In this document: positions 39,694-48,580 of the stretch, in pieces
Layout of the letters: every line of letters begins with the position of its first letter
Numbering within the stretch: position 1 is the first letter of the stretch
Assembly (NCBI GenBank): GCA_035492775.1
Contig: DATJIW010000031.1
Span: 1 to 64,000, forward strand
Origin: DATJFQ01 sp035492775
GTDB taxonomy: Bacteria > Acidobacteriota > Vicinamibacteria > Vicinamibacterales > 2-12-FULL-66-21
Direction of reading: 5' to 3'
DNA: 64,000 nt
The notes under the pieces: model-generated
Databases searched by the model: none
Seen by the model: only the letters and a program-made list of their open reading frames with translations
Told to the model about the DNA's origin: nothing
Made by a program: the position numbers and the translations under genes

Positions 39694-40490
39694 CGCGCGG
39701 GTTTCGTCCGCGCAAGCGGTTCGGACAGCATTTCCTCGAATCCTCGTGGGCGGATCGGGTCATCGAAGGCATCGCACCCAGGCGCGAAGACCGCTTTATC
39801 GAAATCGGGCCTGGCACCGGCGCGCTGACCACACGGCTGGCCCGCCGCGTCGACCAGTTGACCGCGATCGAGGTCGACCGCGACCTGGCCGCCGCGCTCG
39901 AGCGGGAAGCACCCCCCAACGTCCGGATCCTGACGGCGGACGTGCTCGAGATCGATCCATCGGTGCTCGGCGCCGGCCCCATCCGGATCGCCGGCAATCT
40001 CCCCTATAACATCTCCTCCCCTGTTCTGTTCCGGCTGTTCGACTGGACGGCTCGATCCGATTCGATTGTGGATGCCACCGTGATGGTGCAGCAGGAGTTC
40101 GCGGATCGGCTCACCGCATCTGTGGGCACGAAAGACTACGGCGTCCTGACGATCTTCGCCGCGATCGCGGCTGACGTCCGCCTGTTGTTCGAGCTGCCGC
40201 CGGGTGCGTTCCGCCCGGTCCCCAGGGTGCGTTCGTCGCTGGTGCACCTCCGGTTCAGGCCGTCGCCCGTGCGCGTCGACTCCCCGCAGACGCTGGAGAG
40301 GGTCATCCGTTCGATCTTCACGCAGCGGCGCAAGATGCTCGGGAACGCCGCGCGCGCGGTTGCCGAGGCGCATCATCGAAACGCAACCGAAGCGCTCGCG
40401 GCGGCTGGCATCGACTCCACTCGGCGTCCCGAAACGCTGACGCTCGTCGAGTTGGCGAGGCTCGCGAACGTTCTCGCGGCGGCCCCGTAA
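39690..40490 (+). CDS. rsmA: 16S rRNA (adenine(1518)-N(6)/adenine(1519)-N(6))-dimethyltransferase
   Basis: A 266-residue KsgA-type enzyme dimethylating A1518 and A1519 in late small-subunit assembly. Motifs: KRFGQHFLESS, SAM motif FIEIGPGTGALT, catalytic NLPYNISSPVLF, VQQEFADRL, and PVPRVRSSLVHL in the C-terminal part. The start ATG overlaps the zincin stop. No downstream gene is coupled; RNase J begins 203 nt later. Confidence 0.96.
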   Translation: MTRGFRPRKRFGQHFLESSWADRVIEGIAPRREDRFIEIGPGTGALTTRLARRVDQLTAIEVDRDLAAALEREAPPNVRILTADVLEIDPSVLGAGPIRIAGNLPYNISSPVLFRLFDWTARSDSIVDATVMVQQEFADRLTASVGTKDYGVLTIFAAIAADVRLLFELPPGAFRPVPRVRSSLVHLRFRPSPVRVDSPQTLERVIRSIFTQRRKMLGNAARAVAEAHHRNATEALAAAGIDSTRRPETLTLVELARLANVLAAAP

Positions 40491-40521
40491 CTCTTTCCGC
40501 CAGAGCATTTTTCGCAACCTG

Positions 40522-40530
40522 TGCTATAGT
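40522..40530 (+). promoter_or_regulatory. Extended -10 promoter for the RNase J leader
   Basis: TGCTATAGT is an extended -10 (TGn-TATAGT). No good -35 is seen. A start near 40537 would give a leader of about 155 nt before the RNase J start codon. Confidence 0.5.
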
Positions 40531-40589
40531 TCCGCCACACCTTCGATCCGCCAGCGCTTCGTGTGCGTTTCGACGGTCAAGTGCCGTCT

Positions 40590-40614
40590 TGCCCGCCGTC
40601 CCAGCGGCCGGGCA
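40590..40614 (+). other. Stem-loop in the leader of the RNase J gene
   Basis: TGCCCGCCG pairs with CGGCCGGGCA (one bulged C) around the loop TCCCAG, and outer GTC/GAC pairing can extend it. No T-run follows, so it is not an ordinary terminator. In the 203-nt gap between rsmA and the RNase J gene I see no other RNA gene. Confidence 0.45.
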
Positions 40615-40692
40615 GGCAGGACATGCTCGCCTTGCGGCGCCAGCCGCGGCTTGTCCGTGCGGCCGGATATCGTCCACTGACTGGGACTCGAT

Positions 40693-42378
40693 TTGATAAA
40701 CGGTCCGGAAACTGCCGGTGCGTCCGGCCTGCCGCCACTCGACCTGATTCCGCTCGGCGGGCTGGGCGAATTCGGGATGAACATGATGGTCGTCGCCTGC
40801 GGCGACACCGCGATCCTCGTGGACGCGGGCGTCATGTTCCCCGAGCCGGAGTTGCTCGGCGTGGACCTGATCATTCCCGACCTGCGGCAGCTGCAGCAGC
40901 AGTACCGGTTGAAGGCCCTCGTGCTGACTCACGGCCACGAAGACCACATCGGCGCCGTGCCGCACGTGCTCCCCTACATCAACGGGCCGATTTACGGCAC
41001 GCCGCTGACGCTCGCGCTCGTCGAACCCAAGCTGCAGGAACACGGCGAAGACGCGCGGGATCGCCTCGTCCAGGTGCGGCCGCGCGAGCGTGTGCGCATC
41101 GGCGACTTCACCGTCGAGTTCATCCGTGTGACGCACAGCATGCCCGACTGCGTCGCGCTGGCGATCACGACGCCCGCCGGCGTCGTGCTGCACACCGGCG
41201 ACTTCAAGATCGATCAGACGCCGCTCGACGGCGAACACGTCGACTTCCATCGGCTGGCGGAACTTGGCGCGTCAGGGGTGCGCGTACTCCTCGCGGACAG
41301 CACCAACATCGAGCGGAAAGGCGTGAGCGGGTCGGAGCGCGACGTCATCGACGCGTTCGAGGAAATTTTCACGAGCGCCCAGGGCCGGATCGTCGTTGCG
41401 GCGTTCGCGTCGAGCATTTACCGCATGCAGGTGCTGCTGGACCTGGCGCATCAGTTCGATCGCAAGGTTGCCTTTGTCGGGCGCGGCGTCAACGAGAACT
41501 CGCAGATTGCCGAGCGTCTCGGGTACCTGCGGATCCCGCCGGGCGTCCAGATTCGTGACAGTGACGTGCGCAGCTACCCTGCCCAGGACGTCGTGTGCAT
41601 CTGCACCGGCTCTCAGGGGGAGCCGCAGGCGGCGTTGCCGAGGATCGCCATCGACGACCACCGCCACGTCAAGCTCGACGCCGACGACGTCGTCGTGTTT
41701 TCCGCCCGCGAGATCCCGGGCAATGAGAAGGCGATCGGCCGGGTGATGAATCACGTGGCGAGGCGCGGGGCCGAGGTCGTTTACGAAGGGATCAAGCACG
41801 TCCACGTGTCGGGCCACGGGTCGGAGGAAGAGCTCAAGCTCATGCTTTCGCTCGTACGGCCGGAGTTCTTCGTGCCGATACACGGGGAGTACAGGCAGCT
41901 TGCGCGGCACGCCAGGGTTGCGGCCCGGGTTTCGCCCACCACCAGGGTGGTGCTCGCCGAGAACGGCGACGTCATCCGGGTCGACGGCGAGGGGGCGCGA
42001 ATCGCCGAACGGGTACCGGCCGGGCGGATTTTGATCGACGGCACACACACCGGCGAGGTGGGCGACGAGGTCCTGCGAGATCGACGGCATCTGGCCAACG
42101 ACGGGCTCGTCGTGCCCGTCGTGGCGATCGGCCGGCAGTCCGGAGGCGTCGAAGACCGGCCGGACGTCATCACGCGGGGGTTCGTTGTCGACGCGCGCAC
42201 GGAAGCGCTGCTCAAGGAAGTGCCCGGGCTGGTCAGCGCGGCCATCGCTGGAGCGAGCCTCGAGGAACGCACCGACCCGGGGCTGATCAAGGAGAAGATT
42301 CGAGTGGACCTGCAGCGGTTCTTCCGCAAACGTTCTGGCCTCCGGCCGCTCGTCCTGCCGGTGGTGATGGAGATCTGA
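40693..42378 (+). CDS. rnj: Ribonuclease J
   Basis: A 561-residue metallo-beta-lactamase/beta-CASP RNase with 5'-exo and endonuclease activity. The active site is H80-x-H82-x-D84-H85 (THGHEDHIG), followed by VTHSMPD, VLHTGDFKID and LADSTNIERKG; beta-CASP parts include FASSIYRMQVLLD and CTGSQGEPQAAL, then HVSGHGSEEELKLML and PIHGEYRQL. The C-terminal 100 residues form the usual small domain. The only upstream start in frame is the TTG at 40693, with GGGA about 5 nt before it. ftsK follows 2 nt after the stop. Confidence 0.95.
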   Translation: MINGPETAGASGLPPLDLIPLGGLGEFGMNMMVVACGDTAILVDAGVMFPEPELLGVDLIIPDLRQLQQQYRLKALVLTHGHEDHIGAVPHVLPYINGPIYGTPLTLALVEPKLQEHGEDARDRLVQVRPRERVRIGDFTVEFIRVTHSMPDCVALAITTPAGVVLHTGDFKIDQTPLDGEHVDFHRLAELGASGVRVLLADSTNIERKGVSGSERDVIDAFEEIFTSAQGRIVVAAFASSIYRMQVLLDLAHQFDRKVAFVGRGVNENSQIAERLGYLRIPPGVQIRDSDVRSYPAQDVVCICTGSQGEPQAALPRIAIDDHRHVKLDADDVVVFSAREIPGNEKAIGRVMNHVARRGAEVVYEGIKHVHVSGHGSEEELKLMLSLVRPEFFVPIHGEYRQLARHARVAARVSPTTRVVLAENGDVIRVDGEGARIAERVPAGRILIDGTHTGEVGDEVLRDRRHLANDGLVVPVVAIGRQSGGVEDRPDVITRGFVVDARTEALLKEVPGLVSAAIAGASLEERTDPGLIKEKIRVDLQRFFRKRSGLRPLVLPVVMEI

Positions 42379-42380
42379 CG

Positions 42381-44795
42381 GTGGCGGCCGGCACCCTGTC
42401 ACGGCGGTTGAGCGAATTCGTCGGCGTCGCGCTCTTTGCCGCCGCGCTCATCTGGTTCATTTCGCTCGCGAGTTACAGCGCGTCCGACCCGGTCTGGTTC
42501 TTCAACGCCGGGACCGATCTCGCGCCGGCCAACTTCGCGGGGCGCGTCGGCGCCTTTCTGGCCGAACTGTCCTATCAGGTATTCGGATATGCCGCCTACC
42601 TGATCCCGATCGTGCTGGCCGTCATCGGCTGGCACTACTTCTGGTGCCGGGTCGTCGACGCTGCGTATACCAAGATCCTGGGGGCCACGCTCGTCTTCAG
42701 TTCCGCCGCTGCGTTTCTGTCGCTCGCGTTCGGAGCGCCGGGGCCGGGCGCGGACGTCCGGGCGGGAGGGGTCGTTGGCGAGCACCTGGCGTCGATGCTT
42801 TCCGCGTACTTGAACCGGACAGGGTCGATCATCCTCATCCTCACCTTGTTCTTCCTCGCGATCATTCTCTCGACCCAGTTCTCGTTCGGGCGGCTCTTCT
42901 CGGCGATCTTCCAGCTCGCTCACGATCGCTGGACCGCGATGCTGGCGGCCATGCGCGAGCGGCGCGAAGAGAAACGCCGCGACAAGCAGCGACAGGAGGT
43001 GCTGAAAAAGCATCTGGCCAAGGAAGGCAAGGAGTCGAAGGGCGGCAAGGACACGCCGCAGATCGAGCGGCCGGCGACGCGCGAGAAGCCGATCACCGTG
43101 GTGCCTCCCCCAGACGCCCCCGCGCGCGCGGCGCGTTCATCAGAGGACGCCGACGCTGCGCCCAAAAAGCCGTCCAAGACCGCGGCGATGGTGAATGCGG
43201 CGGCGGCGGCCTTGAAGGCCGCTTCGTCGAGGCCGACGCCTCCGCCGCCAATCAAGCGGCCGGCACCCGTCGCTGCACCGACGCTTCCACTTCAGGAACC
43301 GGAGAAGGCGCCCATCGAGCGGAAGAAGGGTGCGTTCACGCTGCCGCCGCTGGCACTGCTCGACGCGGCAAAGGGGGAACGCAAGATCGACGAGCGCGAG
43401 CTGATGGAAGGCGCCCGCCTGCTCGAGGAAAAGTGCCGCGAATTCTCCGTCGAAGGCACCGTCGTCCAGATCCATCCCGGCCCCGTCGTCACGACTTACG
43501 AGTTCAAGCCCGACGCTGGCGTGAAGTACAGCAAGATCACCGGCCTGGCGGACGACCTCTGCCTGGCGATGCAGGCCGAATCGGTCATCATCGACCGCAT
43601 CCCCGGCAAGTCTACCGTCGGCATCCAGATCCCGAATCTGCACCGCGAGGCGATCTCGCTTCGCGAGCTGCTCGAATCCGACGCGTACAAGCGCTCCCAT
43701 TCGAAGCTCACGATTGCCCTGGGGAAAACGATCCACGGCGAGCCGTTCGTCAGTGATCTCGCGACGATGCCGCACCTGTTGATTGCGGGGTCGACGGGCG
43801 CGGGCAAGTCCGTCAGCGTCAACGCGATGATCACCAGCATCCTCATGCGGGCGACGCCCGACGACGTGCGCTTCATCATGGTGGACCCGAAGCGCCTCGA
43901 GCTGGGGATGTACGAAGACATCCCCCATTTGCTGACGCCGGTCGTCATGGATCCGAAGCTCGCGTCCAATGCCCTGCGGTGGGCCGTGCGCGAGATGGAA
44001 GAGCGCTACAAGACGCTTGCGGCCTTCGGCGTGCGCAACATCGATCAGTACAACCGCAACGTCCGCGCGATGCAGGAGGAGAAAAAGGGAGAGCCGCTCG
44101 TCGACGACAAGGGCAACGAGATCAAGCCGCTGCCCTTCATCGTCGTGCTGATCGACGAACTGGCCGATCTGATGATGGTCGCAGGCAACGAAGTCGAGGA
44201 ATCGATCGCGCGGCTCGCACAGATGGCGCGCGCGATTGGGATTCACCTCGTGCTGGCGACCCAGCGTCCCTCGGTCGACGTCATTACCGGTCTCATCAAG
44301 GCCAACCTGCCGGCGCGCATCTCGTTCCGTGTGTCGTCGCGGATCGACTCGCGCACGATTCTCGACGGCAACGGCGCGGAGCAGCTGCTCGGCAAGGGCG
44401 ACATGCTCTACCTGCCGCCCGCCTCATCGCGCTACCTGCGTCTGCATGGCCCGTATATCTCGGAGCAGGAGAGCGCGCGGCTGGCGAGCTTCCTGCGCAA
44501 ACAGGGCAGGCCGTCGTACGACACGACGATCACCGCCGAGGAAAAGGGCGCGCAGGAGGCGCTGGAGTTCGAAAAGGACGAACTCTACGACGAGGCTGCA
44601 CGCATCGTCGTGTCGAGCGGCCAGGCATCGATCTCGTACCTGCAGCGGCGACTGCGGATCGGATTCAGCCGTGCTGCGCGGCTGGTGGACATGATGGAGA
44701 TGGACGGCCTCGTGTCGCCGGCTGCCGGCGGCAAGGCGCGCGAGGTGCTCGTGAAGAAGGACTATTTCGACGAAGTAGACGCCCAGCTTCGATAG
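42381..44795 (+). CDS. ftsK: DNA translocase FtsK/SpoIIIE
   Basis: An 804-residue septal DNA pump that clears chromosome termini at division. Four N-terminal membrane helices (residues about 12-175) are followed by a basic helix (RREEKRRDKQRQEV) and a Pro/Ala/Lys linker to residue 320. The motor has Walker A GSTGAGKSV with K476, Walker B VVLIDELADLMM and TQRPSVDVITG. The gamma winged helix at the end (SSGQASISYLQRRLRIGFSR) reads KOPS-type sites. The GTG start lies 2 nt after the RNase J stop. Confidence 0.96.
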   Translation: MAAGTLSRRLSEFVGVALFAAALIWFISLASYSASDPVWFFNAGTDLAPANFAGRVGAFLAELSYQVFGYAAYLIPIVLAVIGWHYFWCRVVDAAYTKILGATLVFSSAAAFLSLAFGAPGPGADVRAGGVVGEHLASMLSAYLNRTGSIILILTLFFLAIILSTQFSFGRLFSAIFQLAHDRWTAMLAAMRERREEKRRDKQRQEVLKKHLAKEGKESKGGKDTPQIERPATREKPITVVPPPDAPARAARSSEDADAAPKKPSKTAAMVNAAAAALKAASSRPTPPPPIKRPAPVAAPTLPLQEPEKAPIERKKGAFTLPPLALLDAAKGERKIDERELMEGARLLEEKCREFSVEGTVVQIHPGPVVTTYEFKPDAGVKYSKITGLADDLCLAMQAESVIIDRIPGKSTVGIQIPNLHREAISLRELLESDAYKRSHSKLTIALGKTIHGEPFVSDLATMPHLLIAGSTGAGKSVSVNAMITSILMRATPDDVRFIMVDPKRLELGMYEDIPHLLTPVVMDPKLASNALRWAVREMEERYKTLAAFGVRNIDQYNRNVRAMQEEKKGEPLVDDKGNEIKPLPFIVVLIDELADLMMVAGNEVEESIARLAQMARAIGIHLVLATQRPSVDVITGLIKANLPARISFRVSSRIDSRTILDGNGAEQLLGKGDMLYLPPASSRYLRLHGPYISEQESARLASFLRKQGRPSYDTTITAEEKGAQEALEFEKDELYDEAARIVVSSGQASISYLQRRLRIGFSRAARLVDMMEMDGLVSPAAGGKAREVLVKKDYFDEVDAQLR

Positions 44796-44804
44796 GCGGT
44801 CCCC

Positions 44805-46628
44805 ATGAAACAGCATTCCATTCTGGCTCTCGCCCTGACGTTCGGGTTGCTCGCGGCCCCGGCTGCACGCGCTGCGGACACCGCGCGCGACATGTACAAT
44901 CGCGCGCTCACGCAGGAGCGCGCCGTTCGCAGCCAGAACGGCGGCTCGCCCGCCGCAATCCGGCGCGTCGTCGCCGCGTACGAACGGCTCGTCGCGACGC
45001 ACCCCGCGAGCAGCTACTGTGACAATGCGCTCTGGCAGGCGGCCGACCTTTCGATGCTCGCCTATCAACGGTCGGGCGACGAGGCGGATCGCGACAAGGC
45101 GCGGAAGTTGTTCGCCGCCCTGAGCTCTCAATATCCGTCCAGCAAGCTCGCCGCGCGCGCCAAGGCTGCGGCGGAAGGCGCGACGCCTGGATACGACGAC
45201 GACGCGACTGCCGCGTCGACGGAGAGCGCTGCGGCTCCTCCGACGGTCGACCCGCACCCGCCATCCATCGCGGCCGAGGGCCAGATGCCAGCGTCGGATC
45301 CGAAGCCGTCGGCCACGACCGGCAAAACAGTGCGATCGGAGACCGTGCTGCTCAAGGACATCCATCGCGCGCTGATGTCCGACGGCGTCCGCGTCACGAT
45401 CGATCTCGACGAGGAAGTCCCCTATCACCAGGAAGAAGTCGACAATCCGAAGCGCGTCTTCTTCGATCTGAAGGGCGTCCGGACGGCGCCGGCGCTGCAG
45501 GACACCGCGCTGAAATTCGACGATGACGTGGTCCGCGAGATCCGTCTCGGCCGGCACCCGCAGAACACGACACGGGTCGTGATGGATCTCCAGGGGGTCG
45601 ATGCGTACTCCGTCTATCCGATGTACGGACCGTACCGGCTGGTCATCGACTTCAAACGATCCGCTACGGCAAAAGCCACGAGTGCCCCGCCGCCGCCGCT
45701 GGTGGCGTCGCTTCCCTCGCCGCCGCCTGCGACCGAGTCAAACCCGGCTCCCCTTGCCGAGACGACGCCGCCGCCGGCGCCCTCCAGGGCGGACGGCAAG
45801 TCTTCGAATTCGCACGCGGATGGCAAAGCGCCTCTGCCCTCCAGGCCGTCGGCTGGCGTCGCTGTCGCGCCGCCTGCTGCAAACTCGAACGGCAAGTTCT
45901 CGTTGTCCCGGCAGCTGGGGCTCGGCGTGTCGCGGATCGTCATCGACGCCGGTCACGGCGGCCACGATCCGGGCGCGCAGGGCAACGGCATCAGCGAGTC
46001 GGAGCTGACGCTGGACGTCGCGTTGCGGCTGCAGAAACTGCTGGAGAAGCAGGCCGGGGTCGACGTCGTGATGACGCGCGACTCCGATGTCTTCATCCCG
46101 CTGCAGGAGCGCACGGCCATTGCGAACCGTGAAGGCGCGGACCTGTTCCTCTCGATTCATGCGAACGCGAGCCGCAGCCCCGCCGCACACGGCATCGAGA
46201 CGTACTTCCTGAACTTTGCGACGAACCCGGAGGCCGAAGCCGTGGCCGCGCGCGAGAACGCCAGCTCGGGCCAGGCGATGCACAACCTTCCCGACATCGT
46301 GAAGGCCATTGCGCTGAACAACAAGATCGACGAATCCCGTGACTTCGCCGAGACCGTCCAGAAGTCGATGGCCAGGCGGTTGCGGACGCGGAACAAGGCG
46401 CTGCGGGACCTCGGCGTGAAACAGGCGCCGTTCGTCGTGCTCATCGGCGCCGGCATGCCGAGCGTGCTGGCCGAGATGTCGTTCCTCACCAACAAGCAGG
46501 AAGGCGCGCTGCTCAAGACGGCCGCGTATCGCCAGCAAATTGCGCAGTCGCTGTTCGACGCGATCGTGTCGTATCAGCAGGCGCTGCGGAAACAGACGAG
46601 CGCCACAGGGAAAAAGGCGACGTTCTGA
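44805..46628 (+). CDS. N-acetylmuramoyl-L-alanine amidase with TPR-like and AMIN domains
   Basis: A 607-residue exported cell-wall amidase of the AmiA/B/C type. After a signal peptide (MKQHSILALALTFGLLAAPA) come helical repeats over residues 28-125, an AMIN domain at about 180-285 (SDGVRVTIDLDEEVPYHQEE, VREIRLGRHPQNTTRVVMDL), a Pro/Ser linker, and the Amidase_3 domain from residue 375. Zinc ligands are H384 (DAGHGG), the Glu in SESELTLD and the His in SIHANAS; the catalytic Glu is in LAEMSFLTN. It cleaves septal peptidoglycan and follows ftsK by 9 nt, which suits a division cluster. Confidence 0.94.
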   Translation: MKQHSILALALTFGLLAAPAARAADTARDMYNRALTQERAVRSQNGGSPAAIRRVVAAYERLVATHPASSYCDNALWQAADLSMLAYQRSGDEADRDKARKLFAALSSQYPSSKLAARAKAAAEGATPGYDDDATAASTESAAAPPTVDPHPPSIAAEGQMPASDPKPSATTGKTVRSETVLLKDIHRALMSDGVRVTIDLDEEVPYHQEEVDNPKRVFFDLKGVRTAPALQDTALKFDDDVVREIRLGRHPQNTTRVVMDLQGVDAYSVYPMYGPYRLVIDFKRSATAKATSAPPPPLVASLPSPPPATESNPAPLAETTPPPAPSRADGKSSNSHADGKAPLPSRPSAGVAVAPPAANSNGKFSLSRQLGLGVSRIVIDAGHGGHDPGAQGNGISESELTLDVALRLQKLLEKQAGVDVVMTRDSDVFIPLQERTAIANREGADLFLSIHANASRSPAAHGIETYFLNFATNPEAEAVAARENASSGQAMHNLPDIVKAIALNNKIDESRDFAETVQKSMARRLRTRNKALRDLGVKQAPFVVLIGAGMPSVLAEMSFLTNKQEGALLKTAAYRQQIAQSLFDAIVSYQQALRKQTSATGKKATF

Positions 46629-46651
46629 CGTTGAACTGACGACTGAAGATG

Positions 46652-46699
46652 GCGGGTGGATTTGACCGATCGAAGATCGATCTGAAATCTGCAGCCCGC
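46652..46699 (+). terminator. Stem-loop after the amidase gene
   Basis: Three nested stems: GCGGG/CCCGC (46652-46656 with 46695-46699), GATTT/AAATC and GATCGA/TCGATC around the loop AGA. It starts 24 nt after the amidase stop. There is no T-tract, so intrinsic termination is uncertain. Confidence 0.4.
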
Positions 46700-46708
46700 G
46701 ATTCACCG

Positions 46709-46714
46709 TAAAAT
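46709..46714 (+). promoter_or_regulatory. -10-like hexamer before the small membrane protein
   Basis: TAAAAT, 6 nt before the GTG at 46721. No Shine-Dalgarno lies between, consistent with a leaderless transcript. Confidence 0.35.
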
Positions 46715-46720
46715 GACTGA

Positions 46721-46963
46721 GTGCTGCTGCTCCAGCAACAGGCGCCGATCATCGTTCAGGTCGTCGAGCAGCCCGTCAAGGAAACCTCGATCGCCGACGT
46801 CATCTTCGGCGCGATCGGCGTGGTCGGCGTGGGGCTCATCTGTGCCGCGCTGCTCGGGGCGGCGCTCGGGGGGATCCTGATCCTCATCAAGCGCTGGCGC
46901 GCGCAGCACGGCTACGAGCCGGACCCGGTTGCGGACAATCCGTACCGCATCTCGCCGTTCTAG
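46721..46963 (+). CDS. Small single-span membrane protein
   Basis: An 80-residue protein from a GTG start. Residues 25-58 form one long hydrophobic segment (IADVIFGAIGVVGVGLICAA continuing through LLGAALGGILILI), followed by KRWRAQHGYEPDPVADNPYRI, a basic then polar tail that should be cytoplasmic. No known domain. Coding character and the -10-like element support a real gene. It converges with pepA. Confidence 0.6.
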   Translation: MLLLQQQAPIIVQVVEQPVKETSIADVIFGAIGVVGVGLICAALLGAALGGILILIKRWRAQHGYEPDPVADNPYRISPF

Positions 46964-46973
46964 CCCGCACGCT

Positions 46974-48527
46974 TCATTGGATCGATCCGGCTGGCACAGC
47001 GGGGTACCGATCCGCGCTGAACGCGAGCTCCGCGAGCGTGCGCACCGCTACGCCGGTTGCTCCTTTTGCCAGATACGGCTTCCCATCCTCGGCCCAGGCG
47101 GTGCCCGCGATATCGAGATGGCACCACGAGCGATCGCCTGCGAACTCCTTCAGGAACATCGCGGCCGTGCAGGCGCCGGCCGGGCGGCCGCCGGAGTTCA
47201 TGATGTCCGCGACATCGCTGCGGATCTGATCGGTGTATTCGTCGTACAGCGGCAGCGGCCAGCAGCGGTCGCCGGCGGTTAGCGCCGTCTGCTCGACGAG
47301 ATCGCGCCAATCGTCCGGGGTTCCGAAGAGGCCGGACGCAGCCTTGCCGAGGGCGACCACGCATGCGCCGGTCAGTGTGGCGACGTCGACGAGATGCGTT
47401 GCGCCGAGTTCCTGCGCGTACCACAATCCGTCTCCGAGGATCAGGCGTCCTTCCGCATCCGTGTTGATCACCTCGACCGTCTTGCCGCTCGCGCCGGTGA
47501 GCACGTCGCCCGGCTTGATCGCGCGGCCTCCGGGCATGTTCTCGGTCGTGGGCACGACGGCGACCACGCGGATGGGGGCACCCAGCAGGGAGATCGCGCG
47601 CATCGCGCAGATCACCGCGGCACCGCCCGCCATGTCGTCCTTCATCCGCTCCATGCCGTCGGCCGGCTTGATCGAAATCCCGCCGGTATCGAACGTGATG
47701 CCCTTTCCCACGAGGCCAAGGACCGGCGCGGCGGGTGCGGATGGCGGGTCGTGGCGGAGCACGATGACGCGCGGCGGTTCGGCGCTCCCCCGCGCGACGC
47801 CGAGGAGGAGACCCATACGCATCTGCGCGATCGCCTGCTCGTCGAGAATCTGGACCGAGAGACCGGCATCGCGGGCGATCGCTGCGGCGCGGTCTGCGAA
47901 TACCCGCGGCGTGAGGACGTTCGACGGTTCGTCGCAGAGATGCTTCGCGATGTTGACCGATTCACCGAGTACGGCCCCGCGCTCGACAGCGGCGGCCAGC
48001 GCGCCGGCCGAGTCGGCTGCATGCGCAGCGACGACGAGATCCGTTGGCGGCGGACCGCCACGGTCAGCCGTCTTGTAGAGTCCGGCGTTATACGCGCCGG
48101 CCATCAGCCCCTCGGCAACGGCTTGCGCCGCCTGCGGGTCGGTAAAGCCGACGGGCCCTCGATCGGGGCGACGAAGCACGAACGCGATGCGCGTGAGCCG
48201 GCGCTGGCGTGCGGCCAGCGCTGCGGCTGTGGCGAGGCGGCGCAGGCGCTCGAGGTCGTAGGTCTGCGCCTTTCCAGCACCGGCCAGCGCGACGCGGCGG
48301 GCTTTCCAATCCCGTACGAGGGGCGTGAAGAAAAGTTCGAAAGGACGGCCCGCCGCCTCGCCCGACGCGAGCGCGCGCGAGATCTCTCCTGCGGCGGCTC
48401 CATCGAGACCGTCGATCGGCGCTCGCGTTTCGCCCTCGAAAATAGGAACGACCAGCAGATCTGTTTCGATGGATGGCAGCGGCTCGACGCTCAGCCGTGC
48501 GAGCGACGTCGACACACGAAGAGACAT
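46974..48527 (-). CDS. pepA: Leucyl aminopeptidase (M17)
   Basis: A 517-residue cytosolic M17 aminopeptidase. The C-terminal catalytic domain has GKGITFDTGGISIKP (first metal Lys/Asp), MKDDMAGGAAV and the signature VINTDAEGRLILGDGL, with VDVATLTGACVVALG after it. The N-terminal macro-like domain covers about residues 20-170. Usual length is about 500 residues. The ATG at 48527 has TATAAT 7 nt upstream and no ribosome site. In some bacteria PepA also binds DNA; nothing here speaks to that. Confidence 0.95.
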   Translation of the reverse strand: MSLRVSTSLARLSVEPLPSIETDLLVVPIFEGETRAPIDGLDGAAAGEISRALASGEAAGRPFELFFTPLVRDWKARRVALAGAGKAQTYDLERLRRLATAAALAARQRRLTRIAFVLRRPDRGPVGFTDPQAAQAVAEGLMAGAYNAGLYKTADRGGPPPTDLVVAAHAADSAGALAAAVERGAVLGESVNIAKHLCDEPSNVLTPRVFADRAAAIARDAGLSVQILDEQAIAQMRMGLLLGVARGSAEPPRVIVLRHDPPSAPAAPVLGLVGKGITFDTGGISIKPADGMERMKDDMAGGAAVICAMRAISLLGAPIRVVAVVPTTENMPGGRAIKPGDVLTGASGKTVEVINTDAEGRLILGDGLWYAQELGATHLVDVATLTGACVVALGKAASGLFGTPDDWRDLVEQTALTAGDRCWPLPLYDEYTDQIRSDVADIMNSGGRPAGACTAAMFLKEFAGDRSWCHLDIAGTAWAEDGKPYLAKGATGVAVRTLAELAFSADRYPAVPAGSIQ

Positions 48528-48534
48528 GACGCGG

Positions 48535-48540
48535 ATTATA
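48535..48540 (-). promoter_or_regulatory. Consensus -10 of a putative leaderless pepA promoter
   Basis: TATAAT on the minus strand, 7 nt before the pepA ATG. The overlapping TATAGT at 48538-48543 on the plus strand could serve the divergent gene at 48581. Confidence 0.55.
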
Positions 48541-48580
48541 GTCTGCTAAACTGATCGCAGCCTGTCCACGGGGGAGCGTC

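Noticed and set aside
40491..40692. tRNA or SRP RNA in the gap before RNase J
   Set aside because: No T-loop (GTTCRA), acceptor pairing or SRP tetraloop pattern could be found.
40623..40730. Possible leader peptide (ATG at 40623 after AGGA) overlapping the RNase J start
   Set aside because: Frame continues hundreds of codons as antisense-like, arginine-rich sequence inside RNase J; no support beyond the ribosome-site-like bases.
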